A DNA stretch of 64,000 nt from Irpex lacteus. Lineage: Eukaryota; Basidiomycota; Agaricomycetes; Polyporales; Irpicaceae. Location of the stretch: assembly GCA_001986395.2 (NCBI GenBank), contig MQVO02000027.1, positions 124,001 to 188,000 on the forward strand. The letters run 5' to 3'. Made by a program: the position numbers and the translations under genes. Below are positions 25,419 to 42,385 of the stretch, in pieces (the first letter of the stretch is position 1; each line of letters begins with the position of its first letter). Under the pieces are notes generated by a model. The model saw only the letters and a program-made list of their open reading frames with translations. It ran no database searches and was not told the origin of the DNA.

Positions 25419-26678
25419 GAGCAAATGGACCGTTGTATATCGATGCTGTACGTTTAGTGGACTTCTCGTATTCTCTAATTGAACGCTATTGAATTGTAGC
25501 GATAGAAGTGTTTTGTCGAGAGATGGCTAAATTTGCGTAAATTGCCAGATTCTAGACAGGCTGTCGAGACGCACAGCTTTCGCATGGCCCTGGGATTCGT
25601 ACGCAGCAAAGAGTGCTTGCGTGGACTCGTGTAACGTCAAGTTGCCCTCGATCCTGGGAACACTGCTAGGTTTCTCCGCCGCCGGTAGCAGATACTAGCA
25701 TGACGATGTTTGCTATGGGCATCTGGGCTCGCAGGGTGCTTCTCCGGGCGATCGGATGTACAATGACCACTAACACGTACGACAGGTGTGGTGAAGCTTT
25801 GCCAGACATCCATTCGTGCCTATACGGCTGCTTCGCCGTGCTCAACTTACAGAAAGCTGAGTGAGGAATTACCTATCTTGACCAAGCAAAATCTTCCCAA
25901 CACTGTTGAGCTGCTGTGGTTGGAAGCGGATTGTAAAGCACAACAGGAGTTGCCTTAGTTGACCGGAGCCTACGGTACACGCTATCCATGCGATACTTTC
26001 CGGCGGACGTTCATGTAACGGTCCTGTCGGCGCGATACACGCTCGGGCAGGCTGACGTAGGGATTGGACAGATTGTGACAAAGCCCGACTCGGCGCCCCA
26101 GCGATCCTCCTGAGCTGCTGTGCGGATGCTATTCACCTCTAACACTACCCAGGTGTCGCCGCTAAAATTCAGACTTGGTCGATAAGCGATGCTATTGATT
26201 GAATCACAAATACGGAGTGTTTCATTAAAACGTAGCCACGTCAAAGTGCAGGTCAAAGCTCATGATCCCACGAGCTACCGACCCTGTTCGAGACAACTTA
26301 ACAGTAACGCCGCAGTGCTATTGCCAACGATCTAGGTACGCTTTCCCAGAAAACCTCTCCTGGCAAGTTTCTGCCACGCGCTGATCTCATTTCATCTCAG
26401 AGTCATCTCAACTAGGGCTATAGGATTGCCAGCGCTGGCAAACTGTGATCAGCCAACGATCTGTTTTCGTTTAGCCTCATGCACTCATATATGCACGTTT
26501 CCTACACCGCCGACCAGGCATTCCGCCCCATACAAAGCACATTGCCACATACACCCTGGCGCTATAGACGCCGCTCTATTTTACCCATTTTCCCAATACG
26601 ATACTATATAACCCTCCTGGTTACTCCTGCTATCTCATCAACCTCCCCTCCCTCTACTGCGAGCTATTCGGTGCCGAT
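25419..26678. other. Long intergenic region upstream of the Zn2Cys6 regulator
   Basis: About 1.26 kb without a supportable gene. Only short, unconserved-looking frames occur. The 3' part, with a TATA box, should be the promoter of the transcription factor at 26679. Confidence 0.45.
26605..26611 (+). promoter_or_regulatory. TATA box of the Zn2Cys6 gene
   Basis: TATATAA lies 74 bp before the ATG at 26679, in a pyrimidine-rich context. The assignment rests on position and consensus only. Confidence 0.45.
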
Positions 26679-27831
26679 ATGAGTGGTTCCGTCTCCAAAG
26701 TCGACCAGCGCGTCCCGCCCAGTCCCTCGACTTCCAAGCAGGCCAGCGGCAGCTCTACTAGCGCTAGTAAGGTCATTGCCGTACTTGCATTCTTCGATGA
26801 GACTGACCACGAACACAAGGAAAAGGCAGTCCAAAGGCATCCGATACACAGTCGCTATTAACGCCTGTTATCCGCAGCAAAAGAACACCGATAGCATGTA
26901 CGGAGTGTCGCAGACGGCAAGTAAAGGTTGGTAGCCTTTCCTGAGGACCACAACGACCTTGAACTGACCGCCGGTGATGTGCATGTGCTAGTGCACTGGA
27001 GGTATCCCTCGATGCGAACGATGCGAGAGGCGTGGTGTTAAGTGCGAATATATCCCCTGCAGTCAGCAGAAAGCCGCATCGTCTACCGGTTCGCCGACAC
27101 CCCCTGCTCTCTCCGAACGTCAAATGGACAATACAATGCCACTCTACGCGTCACAAAGTGTCGCGACACCGTGGCAGCAGGCCGGAAACACTTACCCAGA
27201 CTACTTCTACGACGGACGCACTTCATACGAGCAGCGAGGTGATTGGCGGCATCAGGCATACGGCCCTATAACCCCCGACGGGCAGATGGGGCAGGCGTAC
27301 TTTAGCGGAGTACCGGCCCAGCAGAGGACAACAGATTCAGTAGCCTTTAACAGGGATGCATACAATCAGGGCCCCTACAGCTACCACACTCGTGGTCAGG
27401 CTGACTTCCAAACGACAGTTCCTTCTCACCAAAGCTACACGAGTGGCTCGATTCCCAGTGGCTATGTGACCACGGATGCATATTTACAGTTTGGTGACCA
27501 CTTATTACCTTTCGGCTATGGCGGAGGCCATGGACATAGGAGTCTGCTCGACGGCGAGCCCTCCCACAGAGCGTGCGTATGCTATATCTCGGGCTTGAGA
27601 GGATTTCTGCTCACCTTCACTGCCCAATAGACCGTATCCTGCGCAGTTTACGCAGGGTGGGAATGCGCCCTTCCATCCGCATTCGGTGGACCTACCATCG
27701 GACTTTCTAGATCAAGACTGGACCGCCGTGAGTAAATACTAAAGTCATCATTTTGTGGGCATACGTTGACGCCGCATTTTCACGGCCAGAGCACCGCATA
27801 TGCGAGCCACCCAGGCGCACGTCATCAATGA
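26679..27831 (+). CDS. Zn(II)2Cys6 binuclear-cluster transcription factor (short form)
   Basis: This gene is pieced together from five exons: 26679-26766, 26820-26926, 26992-27572, 27631-27727 and 27790-27831 (304 aa). Exon 2 ends with KRTPIACTECRRRQVK and exon 3 begins CTGGIPRCERCERRGVKCEY. Joined, they form a perfect C-x2-C-x6-C-x6-C-x2-C-x6-C zinc cluster, the DNA-binding domain of fungal Gal4-type regulators. All splice phases agree. The intron inside the cluster (26927-26991) has a CTGAC branch point. The rest is Tyr/Gln/Gly/Ser-rich (PITPDGQMGQAYFSGV and similar) and ends DQDWTASTAYASHPGARHQ. No fungal-specific middle-homology domain is present, so the protein is short for its class. 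Target genes are unknown. Confidence 0.85.
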
Positions 27832-29678
27832 CCCCGTCATACCCGTTCCCCAAGCCTATGCTTCACCGCCTTGTATCATAGTTTTATCTATACATCTCAA
27901 GAGATCACGGCTTCCCAATCGCCGCTGACCAGTCTTCGTAATGTCTCTAGTACCGCTACTCGTATCCCTACAGACCATTCATGTCACTTAACCATACTTT
28001 CTTCCTTAAGGACTATATGGTATCTCACGCCTCTTGTTATTCATAACTCCAATCAGGGAATTTGACCTTACTCAGCACATCTCGTACGAGCCGCGTGATA
28101 CTCGAAGTTGAGCTTGATGGCTGGAAGTGTGCCCATCTTCTTGGGTACCCAAATACGAGGCGTATTGGGGCCTGTAGATCTCCGTTGCTTCTAGAATGGC
28201 ATAATAAGCCGGTTCAAGCGTTCTCACTATGCAGCTACTCTGAGGAATGTGAGCGTAAATTTGAAAACGTTTACTATCGTGCTGGTGTTACCATAAATAG
28301 AGACTGAAGTTCTTCGAGCCTCTGGTAAGTGCTAGGCTCTTCCACCGACGCGGGTGCTATGACAGACCTTGTTGGCCATTCTGTCTCCGCAGGCGGGGCT
28401 CCATGGCTCTTTTACGGATGTTCTTTCCCTTGGCTCCCCACAGATGATCGTACTAGAACCCTCGTGCTCAAGCAGGTGGCCCAACGCTGTTTGTTGAGGA
28501 CAGCATTCTCTCACACCGCCTGACCTTTTGTATCGAGTTCCTGTACTCAGAGGCGATGTCGATGATGGGGCATTGTCGAGAACATCCGTCGACGTTTGGT
28601 GGAATACAAAGCTCGGACCCAGATGTCGGAAGCGTGGGTTCCTCACTCTGATTTCCTTATGCGGGTGTGGGTGCAGCGGACTTTTATCGGAGCATGAAGG
28701 AGGCGTTTAGACTTCAAGTCCAGCTTCGAACTTTCTTATACACAAACGACGCATGCTTACTTGTGAGTTCTCAATATATTCAACTTTGATTTCACGTCAA
28801 TTCACGGACGGACTCTGCATCTCAGAGGATCGATTTTAGCGGCGGGTATATGCCAATCTCGCCGCTGATCACACGCCGGTTCATAGACACCGGTCAGCAG
28901 TGAGAGCCAATGAAGCCGATTGGGAAGCCGTCGTTGTTGCGCGAAAAGTGCCAGTCGTATCATCCTCCGGAAGCTTCGTCTTGAAGCCAGACCTCCGGCT
29001 TAAATACACCTGTCTTGGCCTCCAACTACTGCTGCAAGTTGATACAAATTCTTCTCCCGTTTTGCAAGAGTACCTACGACAGCTGACAACTATCCCTTCC
29101 TGAGTATCAGGGAATGCTGAGTTATCTGCTGTCGTCGGGACTATTAGCAAGAAGGCGTAGTATTGCCTTTGTTTGCGAAAGGATGCTCGCAGCCCGCGTG
29201 GCATACTCCACACCTCTCATGTAAATGAGTAAACACGCCCTTCCAGCAACGTTCAAGCTCAACGGCGATACACGCTCATTGGAGTCAATTCCGGGCAGCG
29301 CAGTGACAAGGGTCGAACGCATGGGAACGGGGCGCCGAAGAAGACTTAGCCATGCAGAGTCACAAGATATGGACGAGTGAGTCATTGCCAGCGACGTAGG
29401 GAAACTGGAGTGTGCCTTCAAGACAAGACATCTCCGAGGAGTTAGTTGGATTACTCGTTTGAAGTAGTGCACGATGGGTATAAGCCTGACTATGTTGTGG
29501 TCTTCTTTGGACATAAATTCGGTATATACACTTCAATTGGTTCGTGAATGGGTACTTATACACTTCATTCTGCGATTACAGTTACTAGAAGTTCTCGAAA
29601 GCAACACATGCCTCAGGTACGATGCTGCGAACTGTCATGGAGTCTTGCACATTACCGTGTAGGCGCATTTAGATAGGC
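27832..29678. other. Unresolved region without a supportable gene
   Basis: About 1.85 kb between the Zn2Cys6 gene and the aldehyde dehydrogenase stop. Short frames on both strands overlap each other. One plus-strand frame (about 28505-28757) reads MGHCREHPSTFGGIQSSD, meets a TGA, then continues GAADFYRSMKEAFRLQVQ up to a GTGAGT donor. It could be the relic of a gene, but no family is recognised and no coherent gene model could be built. Confidence 0.35.
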
Positions 29679-34474
<4,796 letters not shown>

Positions 34475-35085
34475 TTGGGTAGTAGATGGCTTGAAGTGAG
34501 ACGAAGAGGTAAAGTTACGGGGTGCAGAAATGGGTCGGAGCCGTCGATGAGAGGAATATATATCGGTGGTGTACCTATGAGATAAGGCAGGGAAGTAGCC
34601 GCCAGGTGACCTGCTCGTGAGAGTGCCCGTGTAAATAGATAGAGCTGATAAACGCAGATGGCGGCCTTGTCGACAAGAAAGCATCACTATGTTCCCAGCT
34701 CTGTCTACGCCTCTGACAACGACGAAACATCGGGCGCGAACGATGCTCAAAAGGATCAGCCGGAGGGAAGATAAGATAAACGGTGTGCAATCTCGTGCAA
34801 TCAGTCGCTCCCGACGTTCCCCCGGGGACTGTCCCAAGGCGTGCGGGGCTCCATGGTCTCCCAGAAGCCGGCCGCTCACCAGCGTTTACCAGCCCAGTCT
34901 CACGCACTTTGGTCCTATTCTTGCTTTTATGGAAAATGAGGATGTGATCGGAGACCTCGTCATGGGCCCGTTAAGGGAACGCGCACATCTTCAAGGAGTC
35001 GCGTTTAATCGCAGCGCGTTTTCGAATTTCTGTGTCTCTCGCTCCCTCAGACCACCAACATGCTCTTTGCTCGTTGTTGAACACA
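34475..35085. other. Intergenic, divergent promoters
   Basis: 611 bp separate the start codons of the aldehyde dehydrogenase (minus) and the Ser-rich protein (plus). No TATA box or repeat stood out. A long minus-strand open stretch continues upstream of the dehydrogenase ATG but lacks conserved features. Confidence 0.45.
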
Positions 35086-37735
35086 ATGTCCACGAATATT
35101 CCTACGGCTTCGCAGCCAATGCCAACAACGCCCAAGACTCCGCTTCCCGACTCCTCGGCGACCAGTGGCTCACCCAGTCCACTCTCATATCGCCGGCGGT
35201 CCCCTCCTCTCCCAAAGCTCAATCTCGACGATTGCAAACCCATAATCGAAACGACGACGACGAACACATCCTCCAATGCAGCCTACAAACCGTCGACTGC
35301 ATTCGTCTTCACCTCTTCCCGCACCCTCCGAAACCTCCATAACTACCGTTCCCCACGCAGTGAACCCACACTTCTCCCACCTGCAGAGATCAGTCGTTCA
35401 CCAACGCATGAAGAGCGAGTATCCTCGGGAGCTGTACTTGGCGGCGAGGCCTCGCAGAAACAATCTCGGGAGAAGCCCATGCTTTTACCAGAGCAGCTCG
35501 CGCGACACTCGTGCGGCGCGCTGGACGCACGATGTGTTGTCTCTGCCAATATGCGTGCTGCAGGCTTCGTACCTCTGCCGCACGCACCCTCCTCTACACC
35601 CTCTACGCCTATGATAGCTACCGTACCAACACCAAAGGATCCACCGCGTTTCCCTCCAGTAGTTTTCGTGAACCACCCTCATACGACTACTGTACCAATG
35701 TGGGATTACCAGCGTCGACTAGTGTATGGACTTGGGCAGGGACCTTCGATTAACTTGGGTTATCCTACAGCGGAAGTAAGTTCAAGGACTTCTGCTGCTG
35801 ATACTGTTACTTTCCCTTCCACATCCCCCGCGACAGCACAGGACAAGCCTCGTGATCCTGCGATGGAACCCCCTTCGGATACAACCCTTGGATCGGTGTC
35901 CGCCAGCAACTCCAACGACTCTATGACTTCCCAGTCGACCTCAAGCATATTCTCGACGGCCTCACAAATATCGTCCACTCTGTCCTCATTGCCATCAAGT
36001 CCTCGAAGCGTCTCCCATGTACTTAAACCTCTGCACGAGAGGTTTGAGCAATATTCACAGCAGGAAAACGGTACCTTATCTGTCTACAAGAATGATTTGC
36101 CAGGTATTGACGGTTATCCATTTCCGAGGCAGCGCGAAAGTTCGGCAGTGGCATCACGTCCTGCCAGTATAGTTTTCCCTCAGTCTCCGGCTTTGGGAAC
36201 CGCATCTCCGGCTCCGTCATACACAACCCTGTCGGGATCTGCTACACCTTTGGCCCAATCACCGCTAGGACTTCCACCGATGCAGTTTCCTTCACCTCTA
36301 CCTTCCCAAGGCGATACAATGTCTGTGACGAACCCGCAGCGTCCAGAGGCCAAGCCGATCCAGCATAAGCCCCCGTCGTTCAAGTCGAAGGCTGTTCAAG
36401 AGCGCGAACGCAAGCAAAAGCTTCGAGAGGAGAAACTCGCGGCGAGAATGGCAGCTGCTAGCCTCACTGAACTGTGTTCTGACTTGCCGACGTGGTACGC
36501 CAACCCTCTACTTCCTCCATCCTCATCCAGCTCTGGGACGGGCAGTAGCTCGCCGCTTGTTGCATCAAGCTCTGGGTCGAGTAGTGGGAGGTCGTCTGCT
36601 CTTCGTCGCAGAGCGATGTCGACCACTAGCACAGCAACTGGTAGTGTTAACTCGAACTTTGGGCTTAAGGTAAAGGATGCTACACCATTGAGCAGTGCTT
36701 TGGTGACTGAGGAAATGGAACAGGAGAGGCTACAAGCCGAAATTGCGGAAGACGGCGGCGAGACTGTCGCCGCCAAGAAACCCGAGCCGGTTGTAGTGGT
36801 CGAACAAGCAAAGGACGAGGATACAGGAAGCGAGAAGAGTGGTCGTCGTGGGAGAAGGAGCGATAGAGAGAAGGACAGAGAGGTTGAGCGTGCCAAGAGA
36901 CGTGAGCGGAGGAGGTTAAAGGGCAAGATGAAGGAAGCGGACCTCAGTGCTGCGGATAGGACATCGACTCACTCGCCGTCGCTGAGCTCGTCTGTGACGT
37001 CTTCGGAGAACAGCAGTGTCAGGTCGAACCCTTCGACCAAGTCCAAGAAGAACAAAGGCTGCGCTGCCGTTGTAACCACGATATTCCCGCCCAAAGAAGT
37101 CGTCTTGGCCTCAGACCGCGTGCATGTGCTGGGTAGCTACGACCCCGTGCTAACCAAGGAGCGCAAGCGCAACGCAGGTGAGGCTGTAAAGGACGAGGTG
37201 CTGGCCCACAGAGAGAGGGATAGGGAGCATGCGAGGTTAACCAACCAGTGGTCGTTGTCGGACGACGAGACGAGGTCGTCGCAGAAAGTGAGTTTTATAT
37301 TCCACGTGTTTATTCCTTCGTCTTGCTCCATGGCTTCGATGCCCGACACCTTTGCTGGGTCGACATCGTCCCGCCATCGGGTGCCCGATTTTCCTTTTCT
37401 GTCAAGCTGGCGGGCTTGCCTCCTATGGTAATTCCCGACGGCGCTGTTGATATTCCCGATCATATTGATTTGCCCGACGCTGACCTACGCTATCATTTAC
37501 TCAGAAGCATACCCCAAAACCGAAACCGAAAGCAATGACACTAGAGGACATGGTGTCCGTGCACTCCCGTGCCTCCGCTTTCGAGGGCAACCATCGCGGT
37601 CGTGGTCGCGGTCGCGGAGAACGTCCGTCAATGCGTGGGCGCAGCACCAGCTCCACGGTTTCTGTACTCAGTGACGGCGAAACCGTGGTCGGTGATACCG
37701 GTTCTGTGCAGATCACCTCAGTTATAGACGAATAG
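35086..37735 (+). CDS. Ser/Pro-rich protein of unknown function
   Basis: The first exon is large (35086-37287, 734 codons, from ATG MSTNIPTASQPMPTTPKTPL). It ends at a GTGAGT donor after DDETRSSQK. A 21-nt exon (37407-37427, LAGLPPM) and a last exon (37505-37735, KHTPKPKPKAMTLEDMVSVH to TSVIDE) complete an in-frame model of ~817 residues; the small exon is uncertain. The protein is mostly disordered. Visible parts are Ser/Thr/Pro clusters, a basic charged coiled stretch (KAVQERERKQKLREEKLAAR), a Ser homopolymer area, a second Arg/Lys/Glu-rich helix (SDREKDREVERAKRRERRRL) and a short GRGRGRGE tail. No known domain is recognised and no function is proposed. Confidence 0.7.
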
Positions 37736-39884
37736 ATGCTGGTCCACTTGCTCAAATCAGCATCATGAAAGTCAGTCTCTCTTCTGGTTGCTTTTTAGTC
37801 AGGCACTGACGATCCGATATGTGTAACCCACAGATCATTATTATGCCCATATAGACGATCTCTGACGATACCTGTTCAATGTTGTACTATTAGCATGCCC
37901 CCTCCTATCACTCGACCTCGCTTCCGGTCCCGTCCCCAATCCTGATGAAGCTGGCAGCCCACATATGCGCTGCCTGGTATCCCGCGCTCCTCTCTCCTCA
38001 ACCCGAACCTGAACCTCTGTTTCTATATCATACCATTGGGCTTTGTGTGGTCTTTACTGGTTTTTTATATCCTTCGCATAATTTGCCTGTTGCGTTGCCA
38101 CTCCTTTCCTCCCCCATACGCTCTCCGCCTTCTTATCCTCTCCTCCAATTTTGTCGTCAGTTAGCATCTACCTTTCCTCACTACCCGGCTGCAGGTACAT
38201 TACACGCACAAGCATGAACCTCTGCCGGCATCCTCCGCCCTTTACCTTTCGCCCTTCCTCTACCACCCTTACCCTTCACCATGACTCCGGATTCAAAACG
38301 CTGCACCATAACCTGGCATTCCACTTCATTCTCGAGTTTTTCTCATTGCATTCGCACATCTCGCTTCGCACTACACCACATTCCTCATTGTTTCATGTTC
38401 ACCTCACATCGTGCTTCTGTTACATAGGCCTCTGCATATCCTTATCATACTTCTTCGCTCGCATCTCAATGGACTAAATTGACAGCGCATGCACATACTA
38501 CTATACGTATTTCAGTCTCCTAGTTGTCTCCCGGTCCATTCATCCATCGTCGTCATTGTAGTCATTCTGAAAGGGCATTCCACCTTCCCAAAAATATCTT
38601 GGTTTACTTAGAGTCCCACCGTCTCCCACACATTACACACTTCGTTTTTCTTCCTTCTCGAACGTTGACCGTATTCTTCCTCTTCATCCTCATATGCTCC
38701 GCAGAGTCATCGTGGCGTGGCGAACATTCTTCCGTATTTCGTACGCGTGCATATGCACGTACGTCTTGGGACATATATTCGCTTCCGCACGTCGATCCAC
38801 ACGCTCCGTACCACTTTCGTTCTCATCCCGGATGGCAACCGCACCTTTCTCCAACTTGCAAGTTCTCGGCCCCCTGGACGTTCTGGCCGCGTCCTGCCTG
38901 TATATATATCCCCCCGCCTCTCATTGTATCCTTGTTCCGTCGCTGGTTTCTTATTCTCTGCACGCCTGCATCTCTCGTGCATACCATCAAGTATTTGTTT
39001 TCTGCATTGAAACATGAGTACATTGCGCCGAATATAATACACTCAATGTATGTCTTATGTGCTTCGTGTTGAAGGCCGAGTTCGACGCTAACACACATGC
39101 TCACGTTACAGCACCACGAGCTCATAAACCTCGCACAGTTGCCATGCTGGATGCGATAAGCTTGAAAGTGGTAGCATAGCGCAGATGAGGCCATGACTGC
39201 TGAATGAGCACAGGCAACCTTCGAGGTATCTATACCCTCATACAAGACGACGACATATTGTCGTAACTCTTCTACCTCTGTGAATTCGAAGATCATAACA
39301 AGTGACCGTCGTTAGGTATGTAATCTCGGAATACCTACCGAAGTCCGGGAACGAGAGGGAACTCTGAGCTTGAGTTTGAGTTTGGGGTCAGTGTTCTCGC
39401 ATTTCTGTCTGGGAAATCCCTGGATACTTATTGTAGGCCCCTCGGACGCTGCTATTAATTAGGGTAGAGCTCTATTCCGTCACCATTGGCAATTACCAAA
39501 AAAAATAAACATGGTGTTCAACATATCGAGCGAGCACCTACTTTAGCAGTACCTGCTTCTTCTCTAGCGATACCCCTTCTGCCCACGCATCTCAAAAGAT
39601 CCCATCCAAGTCACGTAGACCGAAGAAAGCTTACGACACACGCCGTGTTCCCAGAGGTGCCTGGTAAAGTTCATGAGGGGCGCTTCGTACGAGCAGCAGC
39701 TGGCCACTGTGGGTAGGTAACGCCAGTACTAGTTCATTCGGCAGGAGGTGCCGATAATAGCTCGCCCTACCATATGATGGTCATCCGCTTCGGATGCTAC
39801 GATGGTGTTACGTGCGATGCACCCTCAAAAGGGCTGCGCTGCGTGGGGAGATCCTGTGCGGGTGTGCATGCGCACTTGGTGTCG
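37736..39884. other. Gene-poor, pyrimidine-rich intergenic region
   Basis: About 2 kb downstream of the Ser-rich gene. The plus strand is strongly C/T-rich from 38080 to 39000, which creates long but non-coding-looking frames. A 14-bp perfect palindrome (CGTGCATATGCACG) sits at 38746-38759. No gene, transposon ends or RNA were recognised. Confidence 0.4.
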
Positions 39885-40588
39885 TTAGGCGGGCTGGGCA
39901 TGTTGTGCGGCCTGTACGCAGGAGCCGTTTGCAAATGACAGTGAGGGTCGTCGGCCGGTCGCATCGTCTTTGGCGTTTGAGGCGAGTAAGTGCGTGTACG
40001 TAGCTGAGGAGTGGCTTTTGGTGTAGGGTGCTGCTGCTGAATGTCTTGGGCAGAAGGATCCTGCTTTTGTATGCAGGACGTACGTCATAGAAAGGGGTGT
40101 GATATGAGTGTGGAAGAATGCGCACTTTAGAACCTGCAACAACTTGACAGAGTCGTGTACGAGGAGCTGCGAGTTGGTCCGCGCCGTAGAACACGAGATG
40201 GTACCGGGAAGGGAAAATAAAGGACGAAAAGGACGAAAACGTTTGTGAGAGGTTTCCGCGGCATCCGTCGGCTGTGTTACGGGAGACCTGTTGGAGACTT
40301 CGACGGAACTCATGAAAGCAACGACGGGACCGACAAGAATGCACTCTTGAGATCTGTATTTTATGAAGGTCGAGCTCATTAAGGCCCTCCATCAACTTGA
40401 TTGCTTCCACGAAGTTCAACATTTAATATAATGCAGCTCACCGACCACCGTAGGAAGCTGTCTTCACCGCAATCACTTAGCACTATGCTCAGTACAGGCG
40501 ATTTAGGAGGACTCGGAGGATGGGGTACTCGGCACAATTCTCCATCAGGTTTGAGCGGGCTGTCATTAATCGGTTCGTCGGAAACCAT
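39885..40588 (-). CDS. Possible small hypothetical gene (weak)
   Basis: A minus-strand ATG at 40586-40588 opens MVSDEPINDSPLKPDGELCR, followed by PPSPPKSPVLSIVLSD and a GTGAGC donor near 40440. Downstream, a segment reading LMEGLNELDLHKIQIS is followed in another frame by ECILVGPVVAFMSSVEVSNR and a Ser/Thr/Pro-rich run. The pieces look coding but do not join without an intron or a one-base frame change. No domain is recognised. This could equally be non-coding. Confidence 0.25.
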
Positions 40589-40837
40589 CTTGACGTGGCA
40601 GACTACAGATACGCAACATGGGTAGCTGTGATAGGGACCAGGATATGTTAGGATATGTTGTGAACGTAGATATCTTCAACTTGCAGCACAAATATTTGGA
40701 CCCTCTCACAATCTCGAGATGGCGCGATCGTAATTACTCGATCGCGTGGGAGAGACGCCAACAGGAGAAATGCTTCCGTGACGTCACGACGACGACTACG
40801 ACCGCGTACGACTCCAGCAGTGGCCATCGAGTGCTCG

Positions 40838-40844
40838 TATATAA
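40838..40844 (+). promoter_or_regulatory. TATA box of the short-chain dehydrogenase gene
   Basis: TATATAA lies 68 bp upstream of the ATG at 40906. Just before the ATG is a short ACCATA repeat. The assignment rests on position and consensus. Confidence 0.5.
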
Positions 40845-40905
40845 CCAGCCATGCACCCCACAACCTCCCAACCCAACATCTTCACCCTGAACCATAACCA
40901 TAACC

Positions 40906-42165
40906 ATGTCCTCAATTCTCCCCGAAACCGTAACTTCAATTCTACCCGAAACCGTCACCTCAATCCTCCCCGACACCGTCAAACCAGCAACTCTCCTCAG
41001 CCGTCGTTTCAGGCCTGAGCAGCTACCGGACCTTTCGGGACGCGTCGCAGTCGTCACTGGGGGCTCTTCCGGGATCGGGTTCTACGACGCGCTGGAGCTC
41101 GCAAAGGTCGGCGCGACGGTCATTATCATCTCTGCGAACGAGAAGAAGGGCAAGGAGGCGGAGGCAGAGATCAATAGGCAGTTGAAGGAGGTCACGTCGT
41201 ATGGGTCCGTTACTTGGTACGGTGTTGACCTTACCAACCTCAAAGAGGTCGACAAGCTTGCGAAGCAGCTTGCCGGCGAGCTTGAGAGGCTGGATATATT
41301 CATCGCCAATGCGGGGATAGGCCAAGCACCGTATGGTTTGACCGATGATGGTTTGGAGAGGCATTTCGAGGTTTGTTGATGTCTTCTATGTCTCCTTCAC
41401 AATTCGCTGCTGACTCATCGCGGACAGGCAAACGACCTCGCACACCACGTTCTCATCCTCCGCCTCCTGCCTCTCTTGAAAAAGACCGCGCAGACCGCAC
41501 CACCCACTTCAGTTCGGATCGTCATGCAGTCGTCAGAGATGCACAGACTCGCACCAGGGGATACCAAGTTCCTTTCGAAGGCGGAGATCAACCACGAGGG
41601 TCCTGACGGCGCACAACTGTAAGTACAAACGTCCCCCGATTTAGCCATCCAACGGCAACTTACCTCACCTCAACCTACTAACCCAGCTACGCACGAACGA
41701 AACTCGGAAACATCCTCTTCGCCAAAGAGCTCGCACGCCGCCACCTGACAGACACCGAGAAGCCCATCCTCGCCATCTCCGTTCATCCGGGACCGTAGAC
41801 ACCGAAGTGCAAGGCAACTGGACCGAGACGTACGGCTTCCTGGGCAAGATCTTGGAGCACGGCTCCAAGTTGTTCGGGAAAACCGCGTTCGAGGGCGCCG
41901 AGGCGAGCTTGTGGGCGGCTGCGAGTACTGATATCTTTGAAGGGAACTGGAAGGACTACCAGGTGAGTTTTCGCTTGAGTGTGTGCTTGTGGGATGAGGG
42001 GTTGTTGATGTGAGGGGTGTGGCGTGGTAGGGCAAATACTTCACTGAGCCGTATGGGACGCCTGACCAGGAGACGGATCAGGCGAAGAGCCAGGAACTGG
42101 CGAATAACTATTGGACGTTGAGCGCGAAGTTGACGAAGGAGATTCTTGGGGAGGAGCTTTCGTAA
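40906..42165 (+). CDS. Short-chain dehydrogenase/reductase, NAD(P)-binding
   Basis: Exons are 40906-41370, 41428-41618, 41687-41962 and 42031-42165 (~355 aa). The Rossmann glycine motif is VVTGGSSGIG, followed by LAKVGATVIIISANEKKGKE, the NAG motif (IFIANAGIG) and the catalytic YARTK (Tyr-x3-Lys) in exon 3. It resembles fungal retinol-dehydrogenase/WW-domain-oxidoreductase-like SDRs with a C-terminal extension. In exon 3 the strand after the catalytic site reads AISVHPG, then the frame slips by one base near 41789-41795: HPG(x)VDTEVQGNWTET is evident in the next frame, and without it a TAG ends the protein. The N-terminus contains three copies of an eight-residue unit (SILPETVT-like). Substrate is unknown. 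It converges with the FAH-family gene. Confidence 0.88.
40913..40984 (+). repeat. 24-bp tandem repeat, three copies, inside the SDR N-terminus
   Basis: Three 24-bp units beginning TCAATT/TCAATC encode SILPETVT, SILPETVT and SILPDTVK. They differ at only a few bases, mostly third positions. The unit count is a multiple of three bases, so the frame is preserved. Confidence 0.7.
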
Positions 42166-42385
42166 ACTGTTGGACAGGCTATGGAAAGAAATTTTAAGTG
42201 TACAATGAGTGTATTTGTAAGCCGTGGAATTGTAGCATACTTCCTTGTAGGATCAGTAATCATAATGTGGTGATGACCCACGACGCGCACTGAAAAATCC
42301 TCTCTAAACTGGAAGAAAGCGCATCCCTGTCATAAGCATTATCGTACACACACATCCACCACAAACCAATCTAATCACGTCCTAA

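Noticed and set aside
26851..26877. Candidate 27-nt intron just before the zinc cluster of the transcription factor
   Set aside because: It is too short for splicing, and its length is a multiple of three with no stop, so it is read as coding sequence.
38524..39072. 182-residue plus-strand open frame downstream of the Ser-rich gene
   Set aside because: It lies in strongly C/T-biased sequence that lacks stops by composition, with no domain, no splice pattern and overlapping frames of similar length.
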